14,135 nt of DNA from Candidatus Nanopelagicaceae bacterium (GTDB lineage: Bacteria > Actinomycetota > Actinomycetes > Nanopelagicales > Nanopelagicaceae): the NCBI GenBank assembly GCA_947440735.1, contig CANESA010000008.1:1-14135 (forward strand). Reading direction: 5' to 3'. Positions 7,842 through 14,135 of this stretch are shown piece by piece. The position numbers and the translations under genes were made by a program. Numbering within the stretch: position 1 is the stretch's first letter; every line of letters starts with the position of its first letter. The notes beneath the pieces are model-generated. The model was given only the letters and a program-made list of their open reading frames with translations, was not told the DNA's origin and ran no database searches.

Positions 7842-7857
7842 AGCCTAAAGGTAGGCT
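7842..7857. promoter_or_regulatory. Back-to-back divergent -10 elements (inverted repeat)
   Basis: AGCCTA-AAGG-TAGGCT is a perfect inverted repeat with a four-base spacer. On the minus strand TAGGCT lies six bases before the lipB GTG. On the plus strand TAGGCT would start transcription near 7864, leaving a leader of about 39 bases that contains the AGGAG of the Gfo/Idh gene. Two polymerases could not occupy both elements at once. It could also be an operator for a dimeric regulator. No clear -35 is seen on either side. Confidence 0.5.
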
Positions 7858-7902
7858 TGCCTTCTTGCTAATTGTGAATCGTGATTTGCTAGGAGTTGTT
7901 CA

Positions 7903-8910
7903 GTGCGCGTTGGAATCTCAGGTTATGGATTGGCTGGTCGTGTATTTCACGGACCACTCCTCAAGGGCTGTGGATATGACGTCGCATCAATTCTGACTTC
8001 GAATCCAGATCGAATTGCACAGGCAAAGAGTGATTTTCCAGAGGCGCAGATATTCTCAGAGCTCGATGCTTTCTTAGACTCTGGTCTTGATCTCGTTGTG
8101 ATCGCATCGAGCAATGTGGCACACCTACCTCAAACTCGTGCAGCGCTAGAACGTCAGATACCTACCGTTGTTGATAAACCTATGGGCCGTACGATTGCCG
8201 AAGTACAAGAGATGATTAATCTCTCTGAAAAGCAGAACACGCTGCTGACGACATTTTTTAACCGTCGCTGGGATAGCGATAGTTTGACAATCAAAAAGCT
8301 CTTAATGAGTGGCGAACTCGGCCAACCATTTCGTTTCGATGGTCGCTTTGAACGATTCCGCCCTGAACGTAATCTTGCATCATGGAGAGAAAATCTTTCT
8401 CCAGAAGATGGCGGGGGATTGCTCCTTGATCTGCAATCACATTTGATATCTACCGCACTCGATTACTTTGGACCTGCTCAGGTTGTCAGCGCTAGCGTGC
8501 GATCTATTCGCGGTGGGGCCGATGATGATGTCACCGTTGTCTTGCGTCATGAATCTGGTGTTGATTCATATTTGGCAGCATCTGCAGTAAGTGGTGCGCC
8601 AGGACCGCGCGTGAGGCTACTTGGTAGCAAGGGTGCGCTTGTGATCAATGAACTCGATCCACAAGAAGATGCACTTCGTGCTGGGGAGGTTCCTTTTGGT
8701 GGCACATGGGCAAAGCCGATGGTCAGCGCTGCAACACTTCACAAGGGCGAATCAGTTACTTCCGTTGAGAGCGTCTCTGGCAATTACGCAGCCTTCTATA
8801 CGCTGGTCAAAACTGCAATTGAGAGTGGATCTGCAGCACCCGTCTCACTTGCCGATGCACTGCGCGTAGCCGAGATTATTGAAGAGGCGCGTGTGATAAG
8901 TGTCCGATAG
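7903..8910 (+). CDS. Gfo/Idh/MocA family oxidoreductase
   Basis: This 335-residue NAD(P)-dependent dehydrogenase has an N-terminal Rossmann domain beginning GYGLAGRVFHG (7-17). The family's catalytic-region Lys-Pro step is VVDKPMG (89-95, Lys92). The C-terminal alpha/beta domain carries GGGLLLDLQSH, with Asp176 and His180 in the usual D...H active-site positions. It looks closest to the YdgJ/YhhX-type branch with the "GxG.aGr.fH.P" start. The substrate is not predictable; sugars, inositols and their derivatives are typical for the family. The GTG start is supported by AGGAG (7891-7895) seven bases upstream. The stop overlaps the start of the following FAD oxidoreductase by 11 bases, so the two are co-translated. 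This pair is absent from the M. tuberculosis version of the neighbourhood as I recall it. Confidence 0.9.
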   Translation: MRVGISGYGLAGRVFHGPLLKGCGYDVASILTSNPDRIAQAKSDFPEAQIFSELDAFLDSGLDLVVIASSNVAHLPQTRAALERQIPTVVDKPMGRTIAEVQEMINLSEKQNTLLTTFFNRRWDSDSLTIKKLLMSGELGQPFRFDGRFERFRPERNLASWRENLSPEDGGGLLLDLQSHLISTALDYFGPAQVVSASVRSIRGGADDDVTVVLRHESGVDSYLAASAVSGAPGPRVRLLGSKGALVINELDPQEDALRAGEVPFGGTWAKPMVSAATLHKGESVTSVESVSGNYAAFYTLVKTAIESGSAAPVSLADALRVAEIIEEARVISVR

Positions 8911-10078
8911 TGCAATTCCTGTCATTGTTGTTGGCGCAGGTCTCGCAGGTTTATCAGCTGCACAATCTTTGATTGAAGCTGGCGTAGAAGTTCGCGTATT
9001 GGAAGCTTCGACAACGGTTGGCGGGCGTGTACAGACCGATGAGATTAATGGATATCGTTTTGATCGCGGATTCCAATTGATTAATGCTCGATATCCTGAA
9101 GTCGAAGCGCTCGATATCATCAATAAACTGGATTTCCGCTACGCACCTCGCGCAGTAGATATCGCTCTGGATGGATCTGTTGTGCGTCTTGGAGATCCTC
9201 GCAAGTATTTTCTCTCAGCACTGCGCAGCGAATCAGGGAGCCTCCGAGAGAAAATCTCTTTTCTTAAATATCTTTTATCTCATTCCACCCATGGTTCCAA
9301 CGTGGAGAGTGAATTGTTGGCGGCTGGTTGTAACAACCTCTACACACGAGTGCTGAAGCCATTTTTAACAGGTGTCTTTCTAGTCCAGCCTTCGCGTGTT
9401 GATTCAGTCAGTGGTCGAGAGATTATTAAAGGTTTCGTCACCGGTGCACCGGGTCTTCCAGCACGTGGTGCGGGTGAATTCTCGCAGGTGCTCGCAAGGG
9501 AAATTGGCGTGGTTGAGACAGGAGTACAAGTAAATGCAATCACAGGGCTAGAGCTGAGTACTTCAAAGGGATCGATTACAGCTCGCGCAATTATTGTTGC
9601 TACCGATCAAATAACTGCCGCACAGCTTCTTGACATTGAAGAGGTGGGTGAGAGCGTTAGTTGTACAACGTGGTTTCATTCCACATCGGATGATGTAGAT
9701 TGCGATGCAACGCTTCGAGTAGATGGATTGGCGCGTGGTGCGATCATAAATTCGATCGCTATCTCAAAACTTTTACCATTGAGTGCCCCTGGTAGTCGGA
9801 CTCTCTTTTCCAGTACATCACTCGGCCACGCATCAGAGTCTGAAGTCAGACGCCATCTCTCCTTGATGTGGGGTGTTGATACAGCAGGATGGGAGCTTGT
9901 TGCAAAGTACGATATTAAGAATTCACTTCCACTCTTCGCTCCTGGACGTGCGCATGCACAATCTTTACAGGTAAGGCCAGGAGTGTGGCGTGCTGGAGAT
10001 TACTTGAGTGCAGCTTCACAAAACGGTGCACTTGCATCAGGGCGACTTGCTGCCCTTGAGTTAATTAATTCTCTATAA
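8900..10078 (+). CDS. FAD-dependent amine oxidase/phytoene desaturase-like oxidoreductase
   Basis: This 392-residue flavoprotein has an N-terminal dinucleotide-binding motif VVGAGLAGLSAA (10-21), the ribose-binding Glu35 and the GGRV step (41-44) that follows it in amine oxidases, protoporphyrinogen oxidases and phytoene desaturases. A C-terminal WRAGDYLSAASQNGALASGR segment is the second FAD-contacting motif, where the gene product closes the flavin site. It is shorter than CrtI-type desaturases (about 500 residues) and lacks visible membrane helices, so a small soluble oxidase or desaturase is likely. The substrate is unknown. The GTG start lies 11 bases inside the Gfo/Idh gene, with GAGG about 12 bases upstream. 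The 3' end overlaps the converging epimerase gene by 14 bases. Confidence 0.88.
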   Translation: MSDSAIPVIVVGAGLAGLSAAQSLIEAGVEVRVLEASTTVGGRVQTDEINGYRFDRGFQLINARYPEVEALDIINKLDFRYAPRAVDIALDGSVVRLGDPRKYFLSALRSESGSLREKISFLKYLLSHSTHGSNVESELLAAGCNNLYTRVLKPFLTGVFLVQPSRVDSVSGREIIKGFVTGAPGLPARGAGEFSQVLAREIGVVETGVQVNAITGLELSTSKGSITARAIIVATDQITAAQLLDIEEVGESVSCTTWFHSTSDDVDCDATLRVDGLARGAIINSIAISKLLPLSAPGSRTLFSSTSLGHASESEVRRHLSLMWGVDTAGWELVAKYDIKNSLPLFAPGRAHAQSLQVRPGVWRAGDYLSAASQNGALASGRLAALELINSL

Positions 10079-10958
10079 GTGCATCGAGGGCTGATGTGAC
10101 ATGCGGGTAATCCCATGTGAAGCCAGCATCGATAAGTTTTTGCGGAATAACTTTCTTTGAACCTAATACCTCTGATGAAAATCCACCGAGAGCTATTTTG
10201 AGTGCAAATGCAGGGGCTGGAAAGAGGGCTGGACGATGCATCGCACGAGCTAACGCTGAAGTAAATTCTTGATTTGTTACCGGGTTTGGCGATGTGAGGT
10301 TAATGGGACCTTCGATTGGTTGCTCTAACGCAAAGGTAATTGCACGGATGACATCGTGGAGTGTGATCCAAGACCACCATTGCTTTCCAGAACCAAGCTT
10401 TCCGCCCAGACCAAATCTAAAGAGTGGAAGCATCTTTCCGAGTGCGCCACCAGTTGGATCTAAAACCAACCCTGTTCGTAGCTTTACAGTGCGGATTGGG
10501 GACGCGATATCTGCTGCAGCTTCCCACTCACGACACACGGCGGCGAGGAAATCATCGCCTACGCGATCACTTTCAATGACAGCTCTATTGCCAGATTCGC
10601 CATACCAACCAATAGCACTGGCGCTAATAAATACCTGAGGTTTAACTTCAGCGACAGCCTTTGCCATTGTTTCGGTTCCAAGGAGTCGAGAGTTAAGAAT
10701 TTGTGATTTGTATTTCTTGTTCCATCGCTTATCGCCAACGCCTACACCTGCTAAATGAATGACTGCATCTACTCCGGCAAGAGCTGCGGTATCTACAAAA
10801 CCTGTTGCTGGATCCCATTGCACTTCATCGGGGGAGACGGGAAGGCGGCGTACAAGGCGCTGGACTGTGTGTCCTTCACTTTTGAGATGACCAACGAGTG
10901 CACTACCGATTAAACCGGATGCGCCAGTAACAGCAATGCGCTGAGGGAGTGCAGACAT
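10065..10958 (-). CDS. TIGR01777 family epimerase (DUF1731, SulA-like)
   Basis: This 297-residue NAD-dependent epimerase/dehydratase-fold protein carries the cofactor motif TGASGLIG (11-18), HLAG (68-71), the family-specific Arg-Trp in GDKRWN (75-80), SASAIGWYG (112-120) with the active-site-region Tyr119, and GSGKQWWSWI followed by HD. A DUF1731-type tail runs from about 250 to the end. No reaction is firmly established for this family; bacterial members are often labelled cell-division inhibitor SulA/YfcH, which is poorly supported. Its ATG shares one base with the sucB stop (TAATG), and an AGGG lies five bases upstream, so it is coupled to sucB. The sucB-epimerase adjacency is also found in Mycobacterium (Rv2215-Rv2216, from memory), suggesting a conserved but undescribed link. 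Confidence 0.92.
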   Translation of the reverse strand: MSALPQRIAVTGASGLIGSALVGHLKSEGHTVQRLVRRLPVSPDEVQWDPATGFVDTAALAGVDAVIHLAGVGVGDKRWNKKYKSQILNSRLLGTETMAKAVAEVKPQVFISASAIGWYGESGNRAVIESDRVGDDFLAAVCREWEAAADIASPIRTVKLRTGLVLDPTGGALGKMLPLFRFGLGGKLGSGKQWWSWITLHDVIRAITFALEQPIEGPINLTSPNPVTNQEFTSALARAMHRPALFPAPAFALKIALGGFSSEVLGSKKVIPQKLIDAGFTWDYPHVTSALDALIEN

Positions 10959-12631
10959 TAGAGCCCTAGATCAGACTCAAACGAACCGCCTTCAAGACGA
11001 TCTTTAAGAGTGACGAGGAATCGAGCTGCATCTGCGCCATCAACAACACGGTGATCATATGAAAGTGCGAGGTAGACCATAGAACGGATCGCCATTGTCT
11101 CTCCGCCATCTTCTCCGCGGACAACCATTGGACGCTTAACAATTGCACCAAGGCCCAAGATCGCAACCTGTGGCTGATTAATGATGGGGGTATCAAAGAG
11201 CGCACCACGAGAACCGGTGTTGGTAATCGTAAATGTTCCACCACTGAGTTCATCAGGATTGACTTTGTTATCGCGAGTGCGTGCTGCAAGATCTGCAATC
11301 TTACGCGCAACGGCACCCATATTGAGATCGCCTGCATTAGCAATGACGGGAACCAGCAATCCACGTTCGGTATCGACGGCAATAGCAAGGTGCTCAGCAC
11401 CGTGATAAGTAATCTGATCGCCTTCGACGGAAGAGTTAAGTACTGGGTGTTGTTTGAGCGCCTCACATACCGCAACTGAGAAGAATGGAAGGAATGAGAG
11501 TTTGACTCCCTCGCGAGCTTCAAAAGATGCCTTCGCGCGATCACGAATTCGTGCAATCTTTGTCACATCTACTTCGATTACGGTCGTCAACTGCGCTGAA
11601 ACTGCAAGTGATTCAACCATTCGAGCAGCAATTACTTTGCGAAGTCGTGACATTGTTACAGTCGTTCCGCGAAGTGGCGATGCGGCAACTGGCGCTGAAG
11701 TTCGTGGTGCTGATGGTGCAGTTGCTGCAAGAGGTGCGGCAGATACGGCAGCTGTTGGCTTGGCAGCGGCTTCAACATCTTCACGGCGAATACGTCCACC
11801 AATACCTGTTGCCTTTACCGTTGCAAGATTTACGCCAAGTTCAGATGCAAGCTTTCGAACGATTGGAGTCACGTAAGAATCTTGTGGTTGTGAGACAGGC
11901 GCCACTGGGGCCACTGGAGCAGCAACAACTGGTGCAACGGGTGCAACTGGTGCGGCAACAACTACTGGAGCAACAGGGGCCGCAACCGGTGGTGGGGTAG
12001 GAGCAGCAGGTGCGACAGGTGCTGCAACTGCGCCAGCGCCACCGATTACTGCAAGACGTGCACCGACTGGCACGGTGGAATCAACTGCAACGTCGATCGA
12101 AATAAGAGTTCCGGCAACTGGAGATGGAATTTCGGTATCGACTTTATCTGTCGAAACTTCTAGAAGTGCTTCATCTACTGCAACGCTATCGCCGACGTTC
12201 TTAAGCCAGCGAGTGACTGTGCCTTCAGTGACACTTTCACCGAGGGCTGGCATCGTAATAATTGTTCCGCTTACAGAAGGCGCTGCAGCAGGTGCGGCAG
12301 CAGGTACTACTGGCGCAACGGCAACCGGTGCTGCAACTGGCGGTGGTGTTGGAGCTATAACTGGTGCAACTACAACTGGTGCTGCCGCTGTAGCGCCATC
12401 TTCGATGATTGCAAGATCAGCACCGACTGGAACGGTTGCATCAATTTGTACAAGAATCTTTGAGAGTGTTCCTGACACTGGTGAAGGGATCTCTGTATCT
12501 ACCTTGTCAGTCGATACCTCAAGAAGTGGTTCGTCTACATTGATGTGATCGCCTTCGGCCTTAAGCCAACGAGTGACAGTTCCTTCGGTCACGCTCTCGC
12601 CAAGTGCTGGCATCTTTACAGAGAATGTCAT
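10958..12631 (-). CDS. sucB: 2-oxoacid dehydrogenase E2, dihydrolipoyllysine acyltransferase
   Basis: This 557-residue E2 core protein carries two lipoyl domains (about 3-79 and 123-197), with lipoylated Lys43 and Lys163 in identical STDKVDTE contexts. An Ala/Pro/Val linker follows each domain. A peripheral-subunit-binding domain lies at about 253-290 ([13 protein letters not shown]...GGRIRREDV), then a third linker, then a catalytic domain ending with YDHRVVDG (His527, Asp531). It transfers succinyl or acetyl groups to CoA in the 2-oxoglutarate and/or pyruvate dehydrogenase complex. In actinobacteria one such E2 (DlaT/SucB) can serve both, so substrate use is not fixed by sequence. GGGAG lies seven bases before the ATG and overlaps the lpdA stop region 13 bases upstream, implying coupling with lpdA. 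Confidence 0.96.
   Translation of the reverse strand: MTFSVKMPALGESVTEGTVTRWLKAEGDHINVDEPLLEVSTDKVDTEIPSPVSGTLSKILVQIDATVPVGADLAIIEDGATAAAPVVVAPVIAPTPPPVAAPVAVAPVVPAAAPAAAPSVSGTIITMPALGESVTEGTVTRWLKNVGDSVAVDEALLEVSTDKVDTEIPSPVAGTLISIDVAVDSTVPVGARLAVIGGAGAVAAPVAPAAPTPPPVAAPVAPVVVAAPVAPVAPVVAAPVAPVAPVSQPQDSYVTPIVRKLASELGVNLATVKATGIGGRIRREDVEAAAKPTAAVSAAPLAATAPSAPRTSAPVAASPLRGTTVTMSRLRKVIAARMVESLAVSAQLTTVIEVDVTKIARIRDRAKASFEAREGVKLSFLPFFSVAVCEALKQHPVLNSSVEGDQITYHGAEHLAIAVDTERGLLVPVIANAGDLNMGAVARKIADLAARTRDNKVNPDELSGGTFTITNTGSRGALFDTPIINQPQVAILGLGAIVKRPMVVRGEDGGETMAIRSMVYLALSYDHRVVDGADAARFLVTLKDRLEGGSFESDLGL
12041..12265 (-). repeat. Second lipoyl-domain repeat in sucB
   Basis: This stretch encodes residues 123-197 of the E2 protein and repeats the first lipoyl domain (12395-12625). 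Shared runs include [35 protein letters not shown] and TVPVGA. The modified lysine codon is at 12143-12145. The two lysines are 120 codons apart. Confidence 0.9.
12395..12625 (-). repeat. First lipoyl-domain repeat in sucB
   Basis: This stretch encodes residues 3-79 of the E2 protein, the partner of the repeat at 12041-12265. The lipoylated lysine codon is at 12503-12505. The following linker begins with the same [11 protein letters not shown] string as the linker after the second copy, so the duplicated unit is domain plus linker. Confidence 0.9.
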
Positions 12632-12644
12632 TGGTGTGCTCCCT

Positions 12645-14012
12645 TTATCCGTGTGCGTGAAGCGGTTTGCCGGCTAGAGCCATGTGCGCTTCGCCCATAG
12701 CTTCAGACATTGTTGGATGTGCATGAATGAGAGGAGCAACATCTGCTGCAGTTGCTTCCCAATTAAAGATTAATTGTGCTTCGGCAAGTAATTCACCCAC
12801 GCGTGAACCGACCATATGGATTCCAAGTACAGGACCATTCTTTTCGGATACTAATTTAATTGATCCGGCGGTTCCAAGAATTTGCGCCTTACCGTTTCCT
12901 GCTAAGTCGTAATTAAGCTCAACCACATCATGTCCGCGCTCTTTTGCTTGCGCCGTTGTCAGACCAACTGATGCAACTTCTGGTTCTGAGTAAGTCACGC
13001 GGGGGACACCGTCATAATTAATTGGACGTGGGTTAAGCCCGGCAATCTCTTCTGCAACGAGAATTCCTTCTTGGAATCCAACGTGAGCCAGTTGCAGCGT
13101 AGGAATAAGGTCACCGACTGCCCAAATACCTGGAACGTTTGTGCGACATTTAGCATCGACAATCACGTATCCACGATCCATTGTGATGCCTTGCTCTTCA
13201 TATCCAAGATTTGCAGATACTGGACCGCGGCCGACAGAGACAAGAAGAAGTTCAGCGGTAAAGGTGCGGCCATCTTCTAACTCGACTGTGACACCATCCG
13301 CAGTGACGGTGTGAGACTTAAAGCGAACTCCGAGTTCAAAGTTGATTTTGCGCTTTCGATATGCGCGCTCAAGAAGTTTTGATGAAGATTCGTCCTCTAG
13401 GGCGATGAGGTGAGGCAAGCCTTCAATAATTGTTACCTCAGAACCGAATGACTTCCAGACGGATGCGAACTCGCAACCAATGACGCCTCCACCCAGAACA
13501 ATCACGCTCTTGGGAATGTAATCAAGCTTTGTACCGTGGTCAGATGTGATGACGCGCTTTCCATCAATTTCAAGCCCTGGAAGCGTTTTGGCATATGAGC
13601 CCGTCGCCAAAATGACATTCTTGCCGGTGTAGCGAGTTCCATTTACTTCAACGGTATTTGTTGAAACTAATTTTCCGTAGCCTTCAACGTAAGTAATGCC
13701 TCGGGATTTCACTAGCCCTTGGAGACCCTTGTGCAATTTGGCGATTACTCCATCTTTATATGAATTAACACCATTCATATCGATCGAGTTCAGCGTTGCG
13801 CTAATTCCAAATTGTGATGATTCGCGAGTGGTATCTGCGACCTCTCCTGCATGGAGCAACGCCTTTGTTGGGATGCACCCGCGGTGAAGGCAGGTTCCGC
13901 CAAGCTTGTCAGCTTCGATGAGAACGACAGAGAGTCCGAGTTGAGCGCTCCGTAGCGCGGCTGCATATCCGCCGCTTCCGCCGCCGAGTACAACGAGATC
14001 AACGTTAGACAC
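12645..14012 (-). CDS. lpdA: Dihydrolipoamide dehydrogenase (E3)
   Basis: From GTG 14012 this is a 455-residue flavoenzyme that reoxidises dihydrolipoyl groups of E2 with NAD+. It has an FAD motif [11 protein letters not shown] (9-19), the redox disulfide [13 protein letters not shown] (Cys41, Cys46), an NAD-binding [13 protein letters not shown] block, IWAVGDL before the dimer domain, and the C-terminal catalytic HAHPTMSE (His432, Glu437). The start is chosen because the flavin fold begins two residues later and AGAGGAG (14023-14029) lies ten bases upstream. A TTG 11 codons earlier is open but would put that ribosome-binding site inside the gene. It is first in lpdA-sucB-epimerase and supplies the E3 for the SucB complex. 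Confidence 0.97.
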   Translation of the reverse strand: MSNVDLVVLGGGSGGYAAALRSAQLGLSVVLIEADKLGGTCLHRGCIPTKALLHAGEVADTTRESSQFGISATLNSIDMNGVNSYKDGVIAKLHKGLQGLVKSRGITYVEGYGKLVSTNTVEVNGTRYTGKNVILATGSYAKTLPGLEIDGKRVITSDHGTKLDYIPKSVIVLGGGVIGCEFASVWKSFGSEVTIIEGLPHLIALEDESSSKLLERAYRKRKINFELGVRFKSHTVTADGVTVELEDGRTFTAELLLVSVGRGPVSANLGYEEQGITMDRGYVIVDAKCRTNVPGIWAVGDLIPTLQLAHVGFQEGILVAEEIAGLNPRPINYDGVPRVTYSEPEVASVGLTTAQAKERGHDVVELNYDLAGNGKAQILGTAGSIKLVSEKNGPVLGIHMVGSRVGELLAEAQLIFNWEATAADVAPLIHAHPTMSEAMGEAHMALAGKPLHAHG

Positions 14013-14135
14013 GAAAGTTCTGCTCCTCTGCTCACCTGACCGCAAGGCCTATACCCATATCTTGCCAGTCTGACCCCTCAATGACTAACTGGCACCGTGT
14101 TCAACTCACATAATGAGAGCGAGATAACGCCAGCC
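14013..14135. other. Upstream region of lpdA with a weak promoter candidate
   Basis: No gene can be supported in these 123 bases; plus- and minus-strand frames are broken by stops or run off the edge without a recognisable motif. For lpdA, minus-strand TTGAGG (14076-14081) and TATGGG (14054-14059) are 16 bases apart and would give a leader of roughly 35 bases including the AGAGGAG site. The hexamers are imperfect. On the plus strand CATAAT at 14109-14114 could serve a gene beginning beyond the window, but this is unsupported. Confidence 0.3.

Noticed and set aside
11884..12030. Direct-repeat-like GCAACTGGTGC strings resembling a CRISPR or minisatellite
   Set aside because: They are codon-level repeats of Ala-Pro-Val in the E2 linker, in frame and without unique spacers.
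11454..12548. Long plus-strand open frames opposite sucB
   Set aside because: They mirror the Ala/Pro/Val-rich linkers and lipoyl repeats of sucB. Their products are low-complexity Thr/Gly/Ala or Gln/Leu strings without motifs or ribosome-binding sites.
14013..14045. TTG start for lpdA 11 codons upstream
   Set aside because: It places the AGAGGAG ribosome-binding site inside the coding region and adds residues before the flavin fold that E3 proteins lack.
14081..14135. Short plus-strand ATG frames and CATAAT near the right edge
   Set aside because: The frames from ATG 14081 and ATG 14113 stop within about 10 codons. A promoter for a gene outside the window cannot be judged from this remnant.

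Overview
The window reads as chromosomal core DNA of a moderate-to-low GC actinobacterium. The best guess is a streamlined freshwater lineage of the acI/Nanopelagicales type. Three things point that way. The gene order sucB - TIGR01777 epimerase - lipB - lipA - DUF4191 - RDD - glnA is the order known from actinobacteria such as Mycobacterium and Streptomyces. DUF4191 is an actinobacterial family. Genes are packed with 1-4 nt overlaps, and several starts look leaderless, but base composition is far below typical high-GC actinobacteria. The genus is inference; no rRNA or other marker is present.

Layout. Bases 1-1628 (+): the 3' end of an enoyl-CoA hydratase, a short-chain dehydrogenase and a small DUF2231 membrane protein, tightly spaced. 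Bases 1594-2796 (-): a Na+/H+ antiporter NhaA that converges on and overlaps DUF2231. Bases 2832-2865: a strong hairpin terminator behind glnA. Bases 2877-4310 (-): glutamine synthetase I, with a 167-bp divergent control region up to an RDD membrane protein (4478-4855, +). Bases 4859-7835 (-): a lipoate operon, lipB-lipA-plsC-DUF4191. Bases 7903-10078 (+): a two-gene unit of unknown substrate, a Gfo/Idh/MocA oxidoreductase followed by an FAD-dependent oxidoreductase. Bases 10065-14012 (-): lpdA-sucB-TIGR01777 epimerase. Bases 14013-14135 are non-coding as far as can be seen.

Functional logic. LipB moves octanoate onto lipoyl-domain lysines and LipA inserts sulfur. The E2 protein SucB carries two such domains, and LpdA (E3) reoxidises them, so most of the right half builds and runs one machine: the lipoylated 2-oxoacid dehydrogenase complexes of central carbon metabolism. 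GlnA draws on the 2-oxoglutarate/glutamate node that the same complex drains, and a GlnR-like site lies upstream of it. The Gfo/Idh-FAD pair and the acyltransferase are not part of the ancestral block as I remember it.

I found no mobile element, CRISPR array, tRNA, rRNA or defence system. The most interesting signals are regulatory: a recurring TANNNT-N6/7-start arrangement that implies leaderless mRNAs, and a perfect inverted repeat of two back-to-back -10 elements between lipB and the Gfo/Idh gene.
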